Assembly (NCBI GenBank): GCA_963847945.1
Contig: CAWKBX010000010.1
Coordinates: 115,967-179,966, forward strand
Direction of reading: 5' to 3'
Origin: JANMJD01 sp963847945
GTDB taxonomy: Bacteria > Actinomycetota > Acidimicrobiia > Acidimicrobiales > Ilumatobacteraceae
DNA length: 64,000 bases
Position 1 is the first letter of the stretch; each line of letters begins with the position of its first letter. Of the stretch, positions 1-7,933 are shown piece after piece. A program made the position numbers and the translations under genes. Under the pieces are notes generated by a model that saw only the letters and a program-made list of their open reading frames with translations, did no database searches and was not told the DNA's origin.

Positions 1-212
1 TGCAGTTCGACGTACGACCCTCGCATCACCGGACCGCCGGGCGACATGACGACCCGGAAGATCCCGTTCGGCTCGGACATCACCTCGGCCGACGATCCCC
101 ACCACTCGCAGAGCCGCTCGGCATCGGTCCAGAACGACCACACCGTCTCAGGCGACGCGGCGATCCGCACCCGCTGCTCGATCGTCTGCAGAGAGACCTC
201 GGCGTTGGTCAT
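1..212 (-). CDS. AHSA1/SRPBCC-domain protein, partial (3' end outside window)
   Basis: Only the first 70 or so residues are in the window. The N-terminus runs MTNAEVSLQTIEQRVRIAAS and continues with ETVWSFWTDAERLCEWWG, the beta1-helix start typical of AHSA1-type SRPBCC proteins (a helix-grip fold that binds small hydrophobic ligands). The start codon overlaps the stop of the upstream ArsR gene as ATGA, so the two are translationally coupled. ArsR plus AHSA1 is a common autoregulated pair in actinobacteria and recurs at 31913-32757. The ligand is unknown. Confidence 0.8.
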   Translation of the reverse strand, partial: MTNAEVSLQTIEQRVRIAASPETVWSFWTDAERLCEWWGSSAEVMSEPNGIFRVVMSPGGPVMRGSYVEL

Positions 213-643
213 CGTGCATCCCCTTTGGGTCGGGAGTCGGGGTGTCGGGTGTGCCCAGGGCTGGTCGAGTGGTCAACCTCTGCCAGCCGAGCATGCTTGC
301 GTTGCGACCATTCGGCCCGTTCAGCTGCAATCTTGAGCCGACCAAGGCGATCTGTCCACATGTCGTCGACGAATTCCCACATGTCGGCCAGTCCTTCTGG
401 ACAGGCCTGGAACAGTCGGAACTTGCCGGCCGCGCGCACCGAGACCAACCCGGCGTCGTGGAGCACCTTGAGATGCTGGGAGACGGCAGGTCGGGTGATC
501 TGGGGAAACTGCTCAGCAATCTCCCCGGCGGAGCGCTCGTCGTCTCGGACGAGACGCAGAATCACCCGACGGGTCCGGTCGCTCAGCGCACCGGCAACAG
601 CGTCGAGCGGCCGCAGCCCAGAGGATGGAAATGGCGCGTTCAT
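209..643 (-). CDS. ArsR-family winged-helix repressor
   Basis: 144 residues. The N-terminal two thirds form a winged helix: LDAVAGALSDRTRRVILRLV, then an EIAEQFPQITRPAVSQHLKV recognition region and LVSVRAAGKFRLFQ as the wing. This is the non-metal ArsR subfamily that accompanies AHSA1 proteins; I see no CxC metal site. It is the first gene of a two-gene minus-strand unit with the SRPBCC gene (4-nt ATGA overlap) and lies divergent to the DinB-type gene at 691. A 6-bp inverted repeat covers its own start codon (643-660), which suggests autorepression. The C-terminal 25 residues are charged and probably disordered. Confidence 0.85.
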   Translation of the reverse strand: MNAPFPSSGLRPLDAVAGALSDRTRRVILRLVRDDERSAGEIAEQFPQITRPAVSQHLKVLHDAGLVSVRAAGKFRLFQACPEGLADMWEFVDDMWTDRLGRLKIAAERAEWSQRKHARLAEVDHSTSPGHTRHPDSRPKGDAR

Positions 644-660
644 GTAAGTGATATCTTACA
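643..660. promoter_or_regulatory. Inverted repeat over the arsR start codon, candidate operator
   Basis: TGTAAG-N6-CTTACA, perfect 6-bp arms with a TGATAT spacer. It starts at the arsR start codon and lies in the only AT-rich stretch of the 47-bp divergent intergenic region, so it could control both arsR (minus) and the gene at 691 (plus). Binding is inferred from position and symmetry. Confidence 0.5.
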
Positions 661-690
661 CGAACTCCACCCCTTCCTCAGGAGGCCATC

Positions 691-1242
691 ATGGATCTCA
701 TTTCTGCCCTCACCCAAACCTTCGACCACACCCACGGTGTGATCGCCGGCGTGAAGCCCGAGCAACTCGGCAATCCCACCCCATGTTCGGAGTGGGACGT
801 TCGTGGTCTGCTCAGCCACACTCTCGGCGTCGTCGCTGGCATCGGCGCGGCCGTCGGCAGCGATCCGCCGAGCGCCCCCGACTCCTTCGTGCTCGCCGAC
901 GACCCGGCCGCTCAGTTCCAGGCGTTGGCCGACCGCACGCTCGCGGCGTGGACGGCGGCAGGGCTCGACGGTGAGACGAACATCGGTGCCGGCCCGATGC
1001 CGCGCCAGGCCGCAATCGGCATCAACCTGCTCGATACCGCTACCCACTCATGGGACATCGCCCGGGCCACCGGACAACCCGAAGCACTACCGGCGGAACT
1101 CGCCGCTGTGGTGCTTGGCCTGTGCAAGCAGATTGTCACCGATGAGGTCCGCGGATTCGCCGGCTTCGCCCCGGCCGTCGCGGTCGCCGATGACGCCGAC
1201 GCCACGACGCAGCTGGTCGCCTTCCTCGGCCGTCAACCATGA
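691..1242 (+). CDS. TIGR03086-type metal-binding protein (DinB/maleylpyruvate isomerase-like fold)
   Basis: 183 residues, full length for the family. The start is set by a strong AGGAGG 5 nt upstream of the ATG. The N-terminus carries the family signature LGNPTPCSEWDVRGLLSHTL, where the His after LL is one of the predicted metal ligands. A second conserved His lies in DTATHSWDIARATG. Members share the mycothiol-dependent maleylpyruvate isomerase fold and are thought to be thiol-dependent enzymes; the reaction here is unknown. It is divergent from arsR and may be under the same operator. Confidence 0.85.
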   Translation: MDLISALTQTFDHTHGVIAGVKPEQLGNPTPCSEWDVRGLLSHTLGVVAGIGAAVGSDPPSAPDSFVLADDPAAQFQALADRTLAAWTAAGLDGETNIGAGPMPRQAAIGINLLDTATHSWDIARATGQPEALPAELAAVVLGLCKQIVTDEVRGFAGFAPAVAVADDADATTQLVAFLGRQP

Positions 1243-1262
1243 CCACCGACGCGGCGACCGGG

Positions 1263-2219
1263 CTATGAACCCGATTGACGTTCGTGGTGGCTCTCGGCCA
1301 GCAGGCAGAGCAGTTCGAACATGATCGTGGCACCGACGAGGGCCGTGTTTCCGGTCGGATCGAACGGTGGTGACACCTCGACGACGTCGGCACCGACCAG
1401 GTTGAGATGACGAAATCCACGCAGCATGCGCAGTGCCTCGCGGGTCGTGATCCCTCCGGCCTCGGGGGTACCGGTACCGGGTGCGTAGACCGGGTCGAGG
1501 CCGTCGACGTCGAAGGTGATGTAGGTAGGACCGTCGCCGACGATGCGGCGCGCCTCGGCGATCACTCCTTCGACCCCGAGGTCTTCGAACTCCTCGATGA
1601 ACACGACCCGCATGCCCGAGTCACGCGAGTAGTCCCAGGTGTCGGTGGAGTTCTGGCCGCCGCGGATGCCGATCTGGATGGTCCGATGGGGGTCGAGCAC
1701 GCCGTCTTCGACCGCCAGACGGAACGGAGCCCCGTGGTGAAACTTCGACCCTCGGAACGGTCCCCACGTATCGGTGTGGGCATCGATATGGATCATGCCG
1801 ATCGGCTGGTCGGGCGAGGCGATCGCCCGGAAGATCGGGTAGGTCACCGAGTGATCCCCACCCGCGGCGAGCGGGAGCGCCCCGACCTCGACGATCCGCC
1901 GGACGAACGCCTCGACGTCGCGGGTCGCCGCGGCGATATCGAACACCTCACTGAACCGCACGTCGCCGATGTCGGCAATCCGAGCGAGGTCGAACGGTGC
2001 GACCCGGGTGGCGTGGTTCATCGCCCGGTTGATCGATGACTGGTTGCGAATCTCACGCGGCCCGTGGCGGGCGCCCGGCCGGTTGGTCACTCCCCCGTCG
2101 TACGGGATTCCGTAGAGGGCGATGTCCACCCCGGCGAGGTCGGGCAGGTAGGGCGCCCGCATGAACGTGGCGATCTCCTGATACCGCGGCTCAAACCTCG
2201 GGTCACCCTCCATCGTCAT
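1263..2219 (-). CDS. Ureohydrolase (agmatinase/guanidinobutyrase-like)
   Basis: 318 residues, normal for the agmatinase/arginase superfamily. All Mn-binding signatures are visible: AGGDHSVTYP, HIDAHTDTW and FDVDGLDPVYAPGTGTPEAGG. Family members release urea from agmatine, guanidinobutyrate or guanidinopropionate; the substrate loop cannot be read by eye. I chose ATG 2219 (MTMEGDPRFEPRYQEI); ATG 2213 is an alternative, and a longer upstream frame has no family similarity. It is divergent from an aquaporin and 2 kb from a urease, which suggests that the urea it makes is hydrolysed further. Confidence 0.88.
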   Translation of the reverse strand: MTMEGDPRFEPRYQEIATFMRAPYLPDLAGVDIALYGIPYDGGVTNRPGARHGPREIRNQSSINRAMNHATRVAPFDLARIADIGDVRFSEVFDIAAATRDVEAFVRRIVEVGALPLAAGGDHSVTYPIFRAIASPDQPIGMIHIDAHTDTWGPFRGSKFHHGAPFRLAVEDGVLDPHRTIQIGIRGGQNSTDTWDYSRDSGMRVVFIEEFEDLGVEGVIAEARRIVGDGPTYITFDVDGLDPVYAPGTGTPEAGGITTREALRMLRGFRHLNLVGADVVEVSPPFDPTGNTALVGATIMFELLCLLAESHHERQSGS

Positions 2220-2318
2220 GCGATCCTCCGTTCGGTCCCCGACCACCGTAGACGGCGTCCGCTCCCCTGCGCACGCCGAGGACTTGGCGGAGTCGCGATC
2301 GGATGATGGACTGACGCG

Positions 2319-3000
2319 ATGACCAAGCACCTGGCCCGGAGGCTGACCGCAGAGGCGCTGGGCAGCGCGCTCGCTGATCATCGCCGTCATCGGTTCGGGG
2401 ATCATGGCGACGAACCTGTCCGATGACGTCGGGTTGCAGTTGTTGGAGAACGCCTTCGCCACGTCGGGGGCGTTGGTCGGGTTGATCCTGATGTTCGGGG
2501 CGGTATCGGGGGCGCACTTCAACCCGGTGGTCACCCTCGTCGACCGCCTGTTCGGTGCTCTCTCGACCCGCGACACCCTGCTCTACGCGGTCGCGCAGAC
2601 CATCGGTGCCTGCGGCGGCGCGGTGATCGCCAATCTGATGTTCGAACTCCCGGCCATCGAGTTCTCGACCAACGACCGCTCCTCGGGTGCCCATTGGCTG
2701 TCAGAAGTCGTCGCCACCATCGGGCTGCTGTTGGTGATCCACGGATGTGTCCGCACCGGGCGCGCCTCGGTCGTCCCGTTCGCCGTCGGGGCGTGGATCG
2801 GCGGCGCCTACTGGTTCACGTCGTCGACTAGCTTCGCCAACCCGGCCGTGACCATCGCCCGCATGCTGTCGGACTCGTTCGCCGGGATCAAACCGTCGGC
2901 GGCCCCGATGTTCATCGTGATGCAGGTGATCGGCGCACTGCTCGCTTTCCCGCTGATCCGATTCCTCTACGCGACCGACCACAGATATACCGACGGCTGA
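2319..3000 (+). CDS. MIP-family channel (aquaporin), one frameshift near the N-terminus
   Basis: About 226 residues once an extra base is removed. The N-terminus MTKHLARRLTAEALGSAL (from 2319) and the rest LIIAVIGSGIMATNL are in different frames, with the shift near 2371-2375. Both half-helix motifs are present: GAHFNPVVTL (NPV in place of the first NPA) and SFANPAVTIAR (second NPA with the selectivity-filter Arg). The protein should pass water, urea or another small neutral solute across the cytoplasmic membrane. It is divergent from the ureohydrolase with 99 bp between them. The frameshift is probably a sequencing error because the rest is intact. Confidence 0.8.
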
Positions 3001-3031
3001 TACGCGACCGCAGGCTGGACCTTCTGGTGCC

Positions 3032-4265
3032 TCACCGAACAGTCGGTCGTTCCTCGGGCGGGCGGATGTTGCGGAACTGCCAGAGCAGCAGCAGATCGTA
3101 GATCGCCTTCAACGTCCCGCCAATCAGTAGGGGCCAACCAAAGTTGGAGTGGCTGAGCATCCATCCTGCAGCGATCGGAGGCAGCGCCGATGCGAGGGAA
3201 CGCGGCACGTTGGTGACGCTCGCTGCGGCCGGGCGTTCAGCCGGGGTGACGACGGCCATGACATATGATGTGCGCGCCGGGACGTCCATCTGCGAGAGCA
3301 TCGAGCGAGTCAGCAGGCACGCAATCGCCAGCGGCGCGTTGGGCATGAATGCGGTCAACATCAACAGGCCGTTGGCGGGCAGGTGGGTAAAGACCATGGT
3401 GCGAACCAGGCCGATCCGCTCGGCGATCTTGACGGCCAGTAGGCCCGAGAATGCCGAGCAGACTCCGGTCCAGAAGAACACCGCCCCGCTGACGGCCGTC
3501 GACAACCCGAACCGGTTGCGGAGCCACAGCACGACGAGAGCGGTGATCACGAACCCACCGCCGAGCGAGTCGAGGCTGAACAACGCGGCCAAGCGGTAGA
3601 CGATCGAGCGCGACTCGTCCAACGGCTTGCGTATACCACCCGATTCCGGTTCCACTGCCGAGCTCAGCTGGCGGTAGCGCACCAACACGACAACTCCGAG
3701 CAGGGCATAGACGACGAACGCGCCGCGAAACGCGGTGGTCGGCGAGACTCCGATGCGGTGCCCGATCCACTCGGGGACTCCGGCGAACAATGCCCCGATC
3801 GCCCCGGCGAGCAGCCCGACCAGCGAGTAGCGCGGCGAACACGGCCGTGCGCTGGGCGTCGGGCACGGTTTGGGGAAGCAGCGCCTGCTCGGTCGGCAGG
3901 AACACGCTGACATCGCCTCCGCTCGGGTTCAGCGTGCCGATCACCCCGACGATCAGCAACGGCCAGAACCCGGTGAACGCGGCGAACCCGATTCCGGTGG
4001 CGATGAGCAGCAGCGTCACCCGCCGCAGGAGCAGGCGGCGCGGCATCGCGAAGGCCCGGAGCCCGACCCACAGCGTGACGGCGGCCGAGCCGAGCAGCGT
4101 GCCGGTCACGATCACGCCGATCCGGGCCTCGCTGAAGCCCAGCCCGGTGAGATATGCGGCGAGGATCACGCTGACCAGGCCGTCACCGAACGCTCGCGTC
4201 GCCCGCGTACTCAGCAGGACCGCGGCATCCGGGTTGGCTCCCGAAGGAAGCCAGCGAATCTTCAC
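3032..4265 (-). CDS. MFS transporter, one frameshift
   Basis: About 410 residues in two frames joined near 3831-3836, where one G is extra: TAVFA in one frame continues as RYSLVGLLAGAIGALFAG in the next. Twelve hydrophobic segments can be traced, for example GLVSVILAAYLTGLGFSEARIG and LAIACLLTRSMLSQMDVPAR. The substrate is not predictable. The start is taken as GTG 4265 (KIRWLPSG follows), leaving 58 bp to the divergent urease operon. It ends convergent with the aquaporin gene. Confidence 0.8.
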
Positions 4266-4323
4266 GTCGGCCCGGCGACCCGGGTCACGCAGCGGCCGTT
4301 CATCGCTGTCTAGGTTGGCAGGT

Positions 4324-5026
4324 ATGCGGCTCACCCCCACAGAGCAGGACCGACTGCTGATCTTCACCGCCGCCCAACTCGCCCGGTCGCGTCGCGGGCG
4401 CGGCCTGCGGCTGAACGTGCCCGAGGCGACCGCGTTGATCGCCGACACGGTCTGCGAGGCCGCGCGGCGACGGGGCTCGATTGCTCGACGCGGCGCGGGC
4501 CGGAGCGAGCGTGCTCGGGCGCGACGACGTGTTGCCCGGCGTCGTCGACATCGTCACCGAGGTCAAGGTCGAGGCGGTTTTCGACGATGGAACCCGGCTG
4601 GTCGTCGTGCGCGACCCGTTCGGCGGGGGTCCGTCGGGTCTCGGTGCCGACGCACCCGGCGCGATCACCACCGCGCCGATGCCCCCGTCGTCGTCGTCGG
4701 CGGCGGCGGCGGCCGCGACCGTCGAGGTCGTCAACACCTCCGATGTGCCGGTCAGCATCACCTCGCACTTCCACTTCTTCGAGGTGAACAGTCGCCTCGA
4801 CTTCGATCGCCGCGCCGCGTATGGCATGCGGCTGGCGATTCCGGCCGGGGCGGCGTTGCGGTTCGACCCCGGCGTTCGGGTCGCCGCACCGCTGCGGCCT
4901 ATCGGCGGGGAACGGATCGCCATCGGGTTCGCCGGACTGGTCGACGGTCCGCTCGACGCGCCCGGCGCGCTCGACGCGGCGATCGCCCGAGCGGTCGCCA
5001 ACGGCTACCTGGGAGCCACGAGATGA
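4324..5026 (+). CDS. ureAB: Urease gamma/beta fusion subunit, one frameshift
   Basis: About 233 residues after correction. Residues 1 to about 100 are UreA (MRLTPTEQDRLLIFTAAQLA, LRLNVPEATALIADTVCEAA); the rest is UreB (DDVLPGVVDIVTEVKVEAVF, then SHFHFFEVNSRLDFDR, RLAIPAGAALRFDPG). The two halves are in different frames because the G run at 4472-4475 has one G too many: with GGG the reading continues as RRRGARLLDAARAG. A gamma/beta fusion is known in actinobacteria. The stop overlaps the ureC start as ATGA. A linker of alternating Ser and Ala (PPSSSSAAAAAA) lies in the UreB part. Confidence 0.85.
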
Positions 5027-6741
5027 CCGGCACCCACCACCTCGGCTCGCATTCCGACCCCAGCGACATCCTCCCCGACGACTACGCGGCGATCTACGGG
5101 CCGACCATCGGCGACCGCATCCGCCTCGGCGATACGGGGCTGGTGATCGAGGTCGAGTTCGACGCCCAACGGCGCGGCGACGAGTTTCTCGCCGGGTTCG
5201 CCAAGACCGCCCGCGACGGCCTCGCGTTGCAGGGCGCGTCGGTGCGCGACACCTGTGACCTGGTCATATCCAACGTTGTCGTGATCGACGCGATCCAGCG
5301 AATTACCAAGGTGTCGATCGGGATTCGCGAGGGGCGCATCTGTTCGATCGGGCGCGCCGGTAACCCGCACACCCTCGATGGGGTTGATGTGGTGGTCGGG
5401 ACCGGCACCACGATCGTGTCGGGTGAAGGGTTGATCGCCACGGCGGGGGCGATCGATACCCACGTCCATCTGATGTCACCGCGGATCATGGAGGCGTCGC
5501 TCGCCTCCGGGGTGACCACGATCATCGGCCAGGAATTCGGGCCGGTGTGGGGCGTCGGGGTCAACTCGCCGTGGGCGCTGCGCCACACGTTCAACGCCTT
5601 CGATGCCTGGCCAGTGAACGTCGGATTCCTCGCCCGGGGGTCATCGTCGGTCGCCGACCCGTTGATCGAAGCGCTCGTCGAAGGCGGTGCCTGCGGCTTC
5701 AAAGTCCACGAAGACATGGGCGCCCACACCCGGGCCCTCGACACCGCCCTGCGGGTCGCCGAAGACCACGACGTCCAGGTCGCGCTGCACACCGACGGTT
5801 TGAACGAATGCCTCTCGGTTGACGACACGCTGGCCGTCTTGGAGGGCCGCACGATCCACGCGTTCCACATCGAGGGGTGCGGAGGCGGGCACGTGCCCAA
5901 CGTGTTGCGACTGGCTGGAGTGGCCAACGTCCTCGGCTCGTCGACCAATCCGACGTTGCCGTTCGGGCGCGACGCGCTCGATGAGCACTACGAGATGATC
6001 TTCGCTGCCCACGGGCTCAGCCACCATTCCCACTCCGATGGGGCGCTGGTGCGCGGCCGCGTTCGTCAGGGCACGATGGGGGCCGAAGGCGTGCTCCACG
6101 ACCTCGGCGTGATCGGAATCACCTCGTCCGACGCTCAGGGCATGGGCCGGGCGGGCGAAACGGTGCGCCGCACATTCCAGCTCGCCTCCCAGATGAAACA
6201 GCACTTCAGCGAGGGAGCATCGCGGCACGACAACGACCGCGTCCGCCGCTACATCGCCAAGCTGACGATCAACCCGGCGATCGCCCACGGGCTGTCACAC
6301 GAGATCGGCTCGATCGAGATCGGCAAACTGGCCGACATCGTGCTCTGGCGACCCGACCACTTCGGGGCCAAACCGCAACTCGTCTTGAAAGCCGGCTTCC
6401 CCGCCTATGGCGTCACCGGCGACCCGAACGCGACCACCGACAACAGCGAGCCGCTCGTCCTCGGTCCCCAGTTCGGCTCGTTCGGCGCGACCGCGGCCGA
6501 CCTATCGGTCGCCTTTGTCGCCGGGGCCGCCGTCTCGCAGGGCAACGACCACATGACCACCCGCCGACGCCGGGTCGCGGTGCGCAACACCCGCGGCATC
6601 GGCCCGGCCGACCTCATCCACAACACCCGGCTGGGCACCGTCGACGTCGACTCCCGCACGAGCCTCGTCTCGTTCGACGGCGAGCGGGTCTACGCCGCGC
6701 CGGCCGAGTCGGTGCCCCTCAGTAGGTTGTATTTCCTCTGA
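5023..6741 (+). CDS. ureC: Urease alpha subunit, atypical active-site flap
   Basis: 572 residues, normal length. Ni ligands and catalytic residues align with classical urease: His147 and His149 (GAIDTHVHLMSP), Lys227 expected to be carbamylated (GFKVHEDMG), His256 (ALHTDGLNE), His282 (HAFHIEGCGGGH), Asp370 (TSSDAQGMGR). The mobile flap differs: where classical enzymes have MVCHHLD this one has FAAHGLS, so the flap Cys is Ala329 while the catalytic His (His330) is kept. No ureD, E, F or G gene is in the window. It resembles the second, accessory-less urease locus of some actinobacteria. It should hydrolyse urea to ammonia and carbamate if metallated; activity is uncertain. Confidence 0.88.
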   Translation: MTGTHHLGSHSDPSDILPDDYAAIYGPTIGDRIRLGDTGLVIEVEFDAQRRGDEFLAGFAKTARDGLALQGASVRDTCDLVISNVVVIDAIQRITKVSIGIREGRICSIGRAGNPHTLDGVDVVVGTGTTIVSGEGLIATAGAIDTHVHLMSPRIMEASLASGVTTIIGQEFGPVWGVGVNSPWALRHTFNAFDAWPVNVGFLARGSSSVADPLIEALVEGGACGFKVHEDMGAHTRALDTALRVAEDHDVQVALHTDGLNECLSVDDTLAVLEGRTIHAFHIEGCGGGHVPNVLRLAGVANVLGSSTNPTLPFGRDALDEHYEMIFAAHGLSHHSHSDGALVRGRVRQGTMGAEGVLHDLGVIGITSSDAQGMGRAGETVRRTFQLASQMKQHFSEGASRHDNDRVRRYIAKLTINPAIAHGLSHEIGSIEIGKLADIVLWRPDHFGAKPQLVLKAGFPAYGVTGDPNATTDNSEPLVLGPQFGSFGATAADLSVAFVAGAAVSQGNDHMTTRRRRVAVRNTRGIGPADLIHNTRLGTVDVDSRTSLVSFDGERVYAAPAESVPLSRLYFL

Positions 6742-6772
6742 CATCGTCGTCCTCGGTGCGTAATCTGGGACG

Positions 6773-7192
6773 GTGGCTGTTGAGTTCCGGCGGATCACCG
6801 CCGATGGCATCGAGGTGTTCGACAACGTCGCCGACGACGTGTTCGACGAACCGATCCACCCCGAACGGCTGCGGGCCTACCTCGCCGAGCCCGGGCATCT
6901 GATGCTGCTGGCGATCGACGACGGCCTGGTCGTGGCCCAGTGCGCGGCGGTGATCCACCGCCACCCAGACAAGGTCACCGAGTTGTACGTGGACGAGATC
7001 GGCACCGCCACGAGCCACCTGCGCCAGGGCATCGCCCGGCGGATGATGGCCGAGATGTTCGCCTGGGGTCGCGAGCTCGGTTGTGAGGAGAGCTGGCTCG
7101 GCACCGAACTCGACAATGTGGCGGCGAACGGCCTGTACCAATCTCTCGATGCCGAGCCCGTCACCATGCAGTACTACGAATTCGACCTCTGA
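6773..7192 (+). CDS. GNAT-family N-acetyltransferase (AAC(3)-I-like)
   Basis: 139 residues, full single-domain GNAT. The acetyl-CoA loop is LRQGIARRMMAEMFAWGREL (an R/Q-x-x-G-x-A/G type motif), followed by ESWLGTELDNVAANGLYQSL as motif B. Sequence character is that of the aminoglycoside 3-N-acetyltransferase I-like group, whose environmental members mostly have unknown substrates, so a resistance role should not be assumed. The start is GTG 6773, 31 nt after ureC. Confidence 0.8.
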   Translation: MAVEFRRITADGIEVFDNVADDVFDEPIHPERLRAYLAEPGHLMLLAIDDGLVVAQCAAVIHRHPDKVTELYVDEIGTATSHLRQGIARRMMAEMFAWGRELGCEESWLGTELDNVAANGLYQSLDAEPVTMQYYEFDL

Positions 7193-7331
7193 GCAGGCCT
7201 CCGGTCGACTTTCATCGACCTGCATCACGTTCGTACGCTGGGCCTCGGTCATCCTGCCAACAACCCCGCTCGACACTCCGTCCAGACCCCGCTCCGACCT
7301 ACCACCGAAATACGAGTAGCACGCATACGTC

Positions 7332-7764
7332 TCAAGCCCCGCACCGCGGGCACCGCGTTCTCGTCGACCGCTTGGGATCGTCAACCCAGGGGCGAGGGTT
7401 GGTTCGACAACCGACGTGGGCCGTGCACCATCGTGGGAGTTCCTTTCGCAAGTGGGCGAGCGCCCGGGCATGCAGTAGCTTCACGGTCCCGGCGCGGCAG
7501 CCGGGGGCGGCGGCGATGTCGGCCTCGGTGAGATCGAGCCAGTAGCGCAGCACCACCACCTGGCGTTGGCGGTACGACAGCCGGTTGATCGCGTCGAGCA
7601 TCTCCTCGGCGACGGACGGCAGCGACACGGTAGGACGATCGAGCCGCCGGAGCCCCCGTGAGCAGGCGCGTCAGTCGCACGGTCGACGCGTACTGCGTCC
7701 GGAAGAAGTCGTCGAAGCCGCGCGGCCCCGGCTCCGCCGCCTCCGCCATCGGCTCATTCATCAA
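7332..7764 (-). pseudogene. Remnant of an ECF sigma factor (SigE/SigJ type)
   Basis: The N-terminal piece (GFDDFFRTQYASTVRLTRLLTG, sigma region 2 start) and the C-terminal piece (INRLSYRQRQVVVLRYWLDL, then DIAAAPGCRAGTVKLLHARA, region 4 helix-turn-helix) lie in different frames. Only about 20 bp separate them, whereas about 70-80 residues (rest of region 2 and the linker) are expected. The gap is too large for a base-calling error, so I read it as a deleted, non-functional gene. Confidence 0.65.
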
Positions 7765-7885
7765 TGTCCAAAGATTTGCACACCTCTACTAACTCCGCTG
7801 AAGCCAACTCGGTTCTACCCGCTCGGCACAACTCCAATCGGACGCCGCGAGCTCGGGTGGCTGATAGGCGTTCTGTATCAGCCCG

Positions 7886-7902
7886 TGTATCCGATAGATA
7901 CA
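7886..7902. promoter_or_regulatory. Inverted repeat upstream of the AlbA_2 regulator gene
   Basis: TGTATC-CGATA-GATACA, perfect 6-bp arms. It sits 28 nt upstream of the ATG at 7931 in a markedly AT-rich leader. A CTGTATCA half-site lies at 7873-7880. Because the downstream protein carries helix-turn-helix regions, autoregulation is a reasonable inference. Confidence 0.45.
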
Positions 7903-7913
7903 GATTATTACAG

Positions 7914-7933
7914 ACTGTGTATTACTGTGTATG
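7914..7933. repeat. Tandem 10-bp direct repeat at the AlbA_2 gene start
   Basis: ACTGTGTATT followed directly by ACTGTGTATG; the second copy runs into the ATG at 7931. There is no Shine-Dalgarno sequence, so the transcript may be leaderless or nearly so. The repeat could be a second operator for the factor recognising 7886-7902, since both share the TGTAT core. Confidence 0.4.

Noticed and set aside
6773..7192. Aminoglycoside resistance gene
   Set aside because: Only general AAC(3)-I-like GNAT similarity; no mobile element or resistance context.
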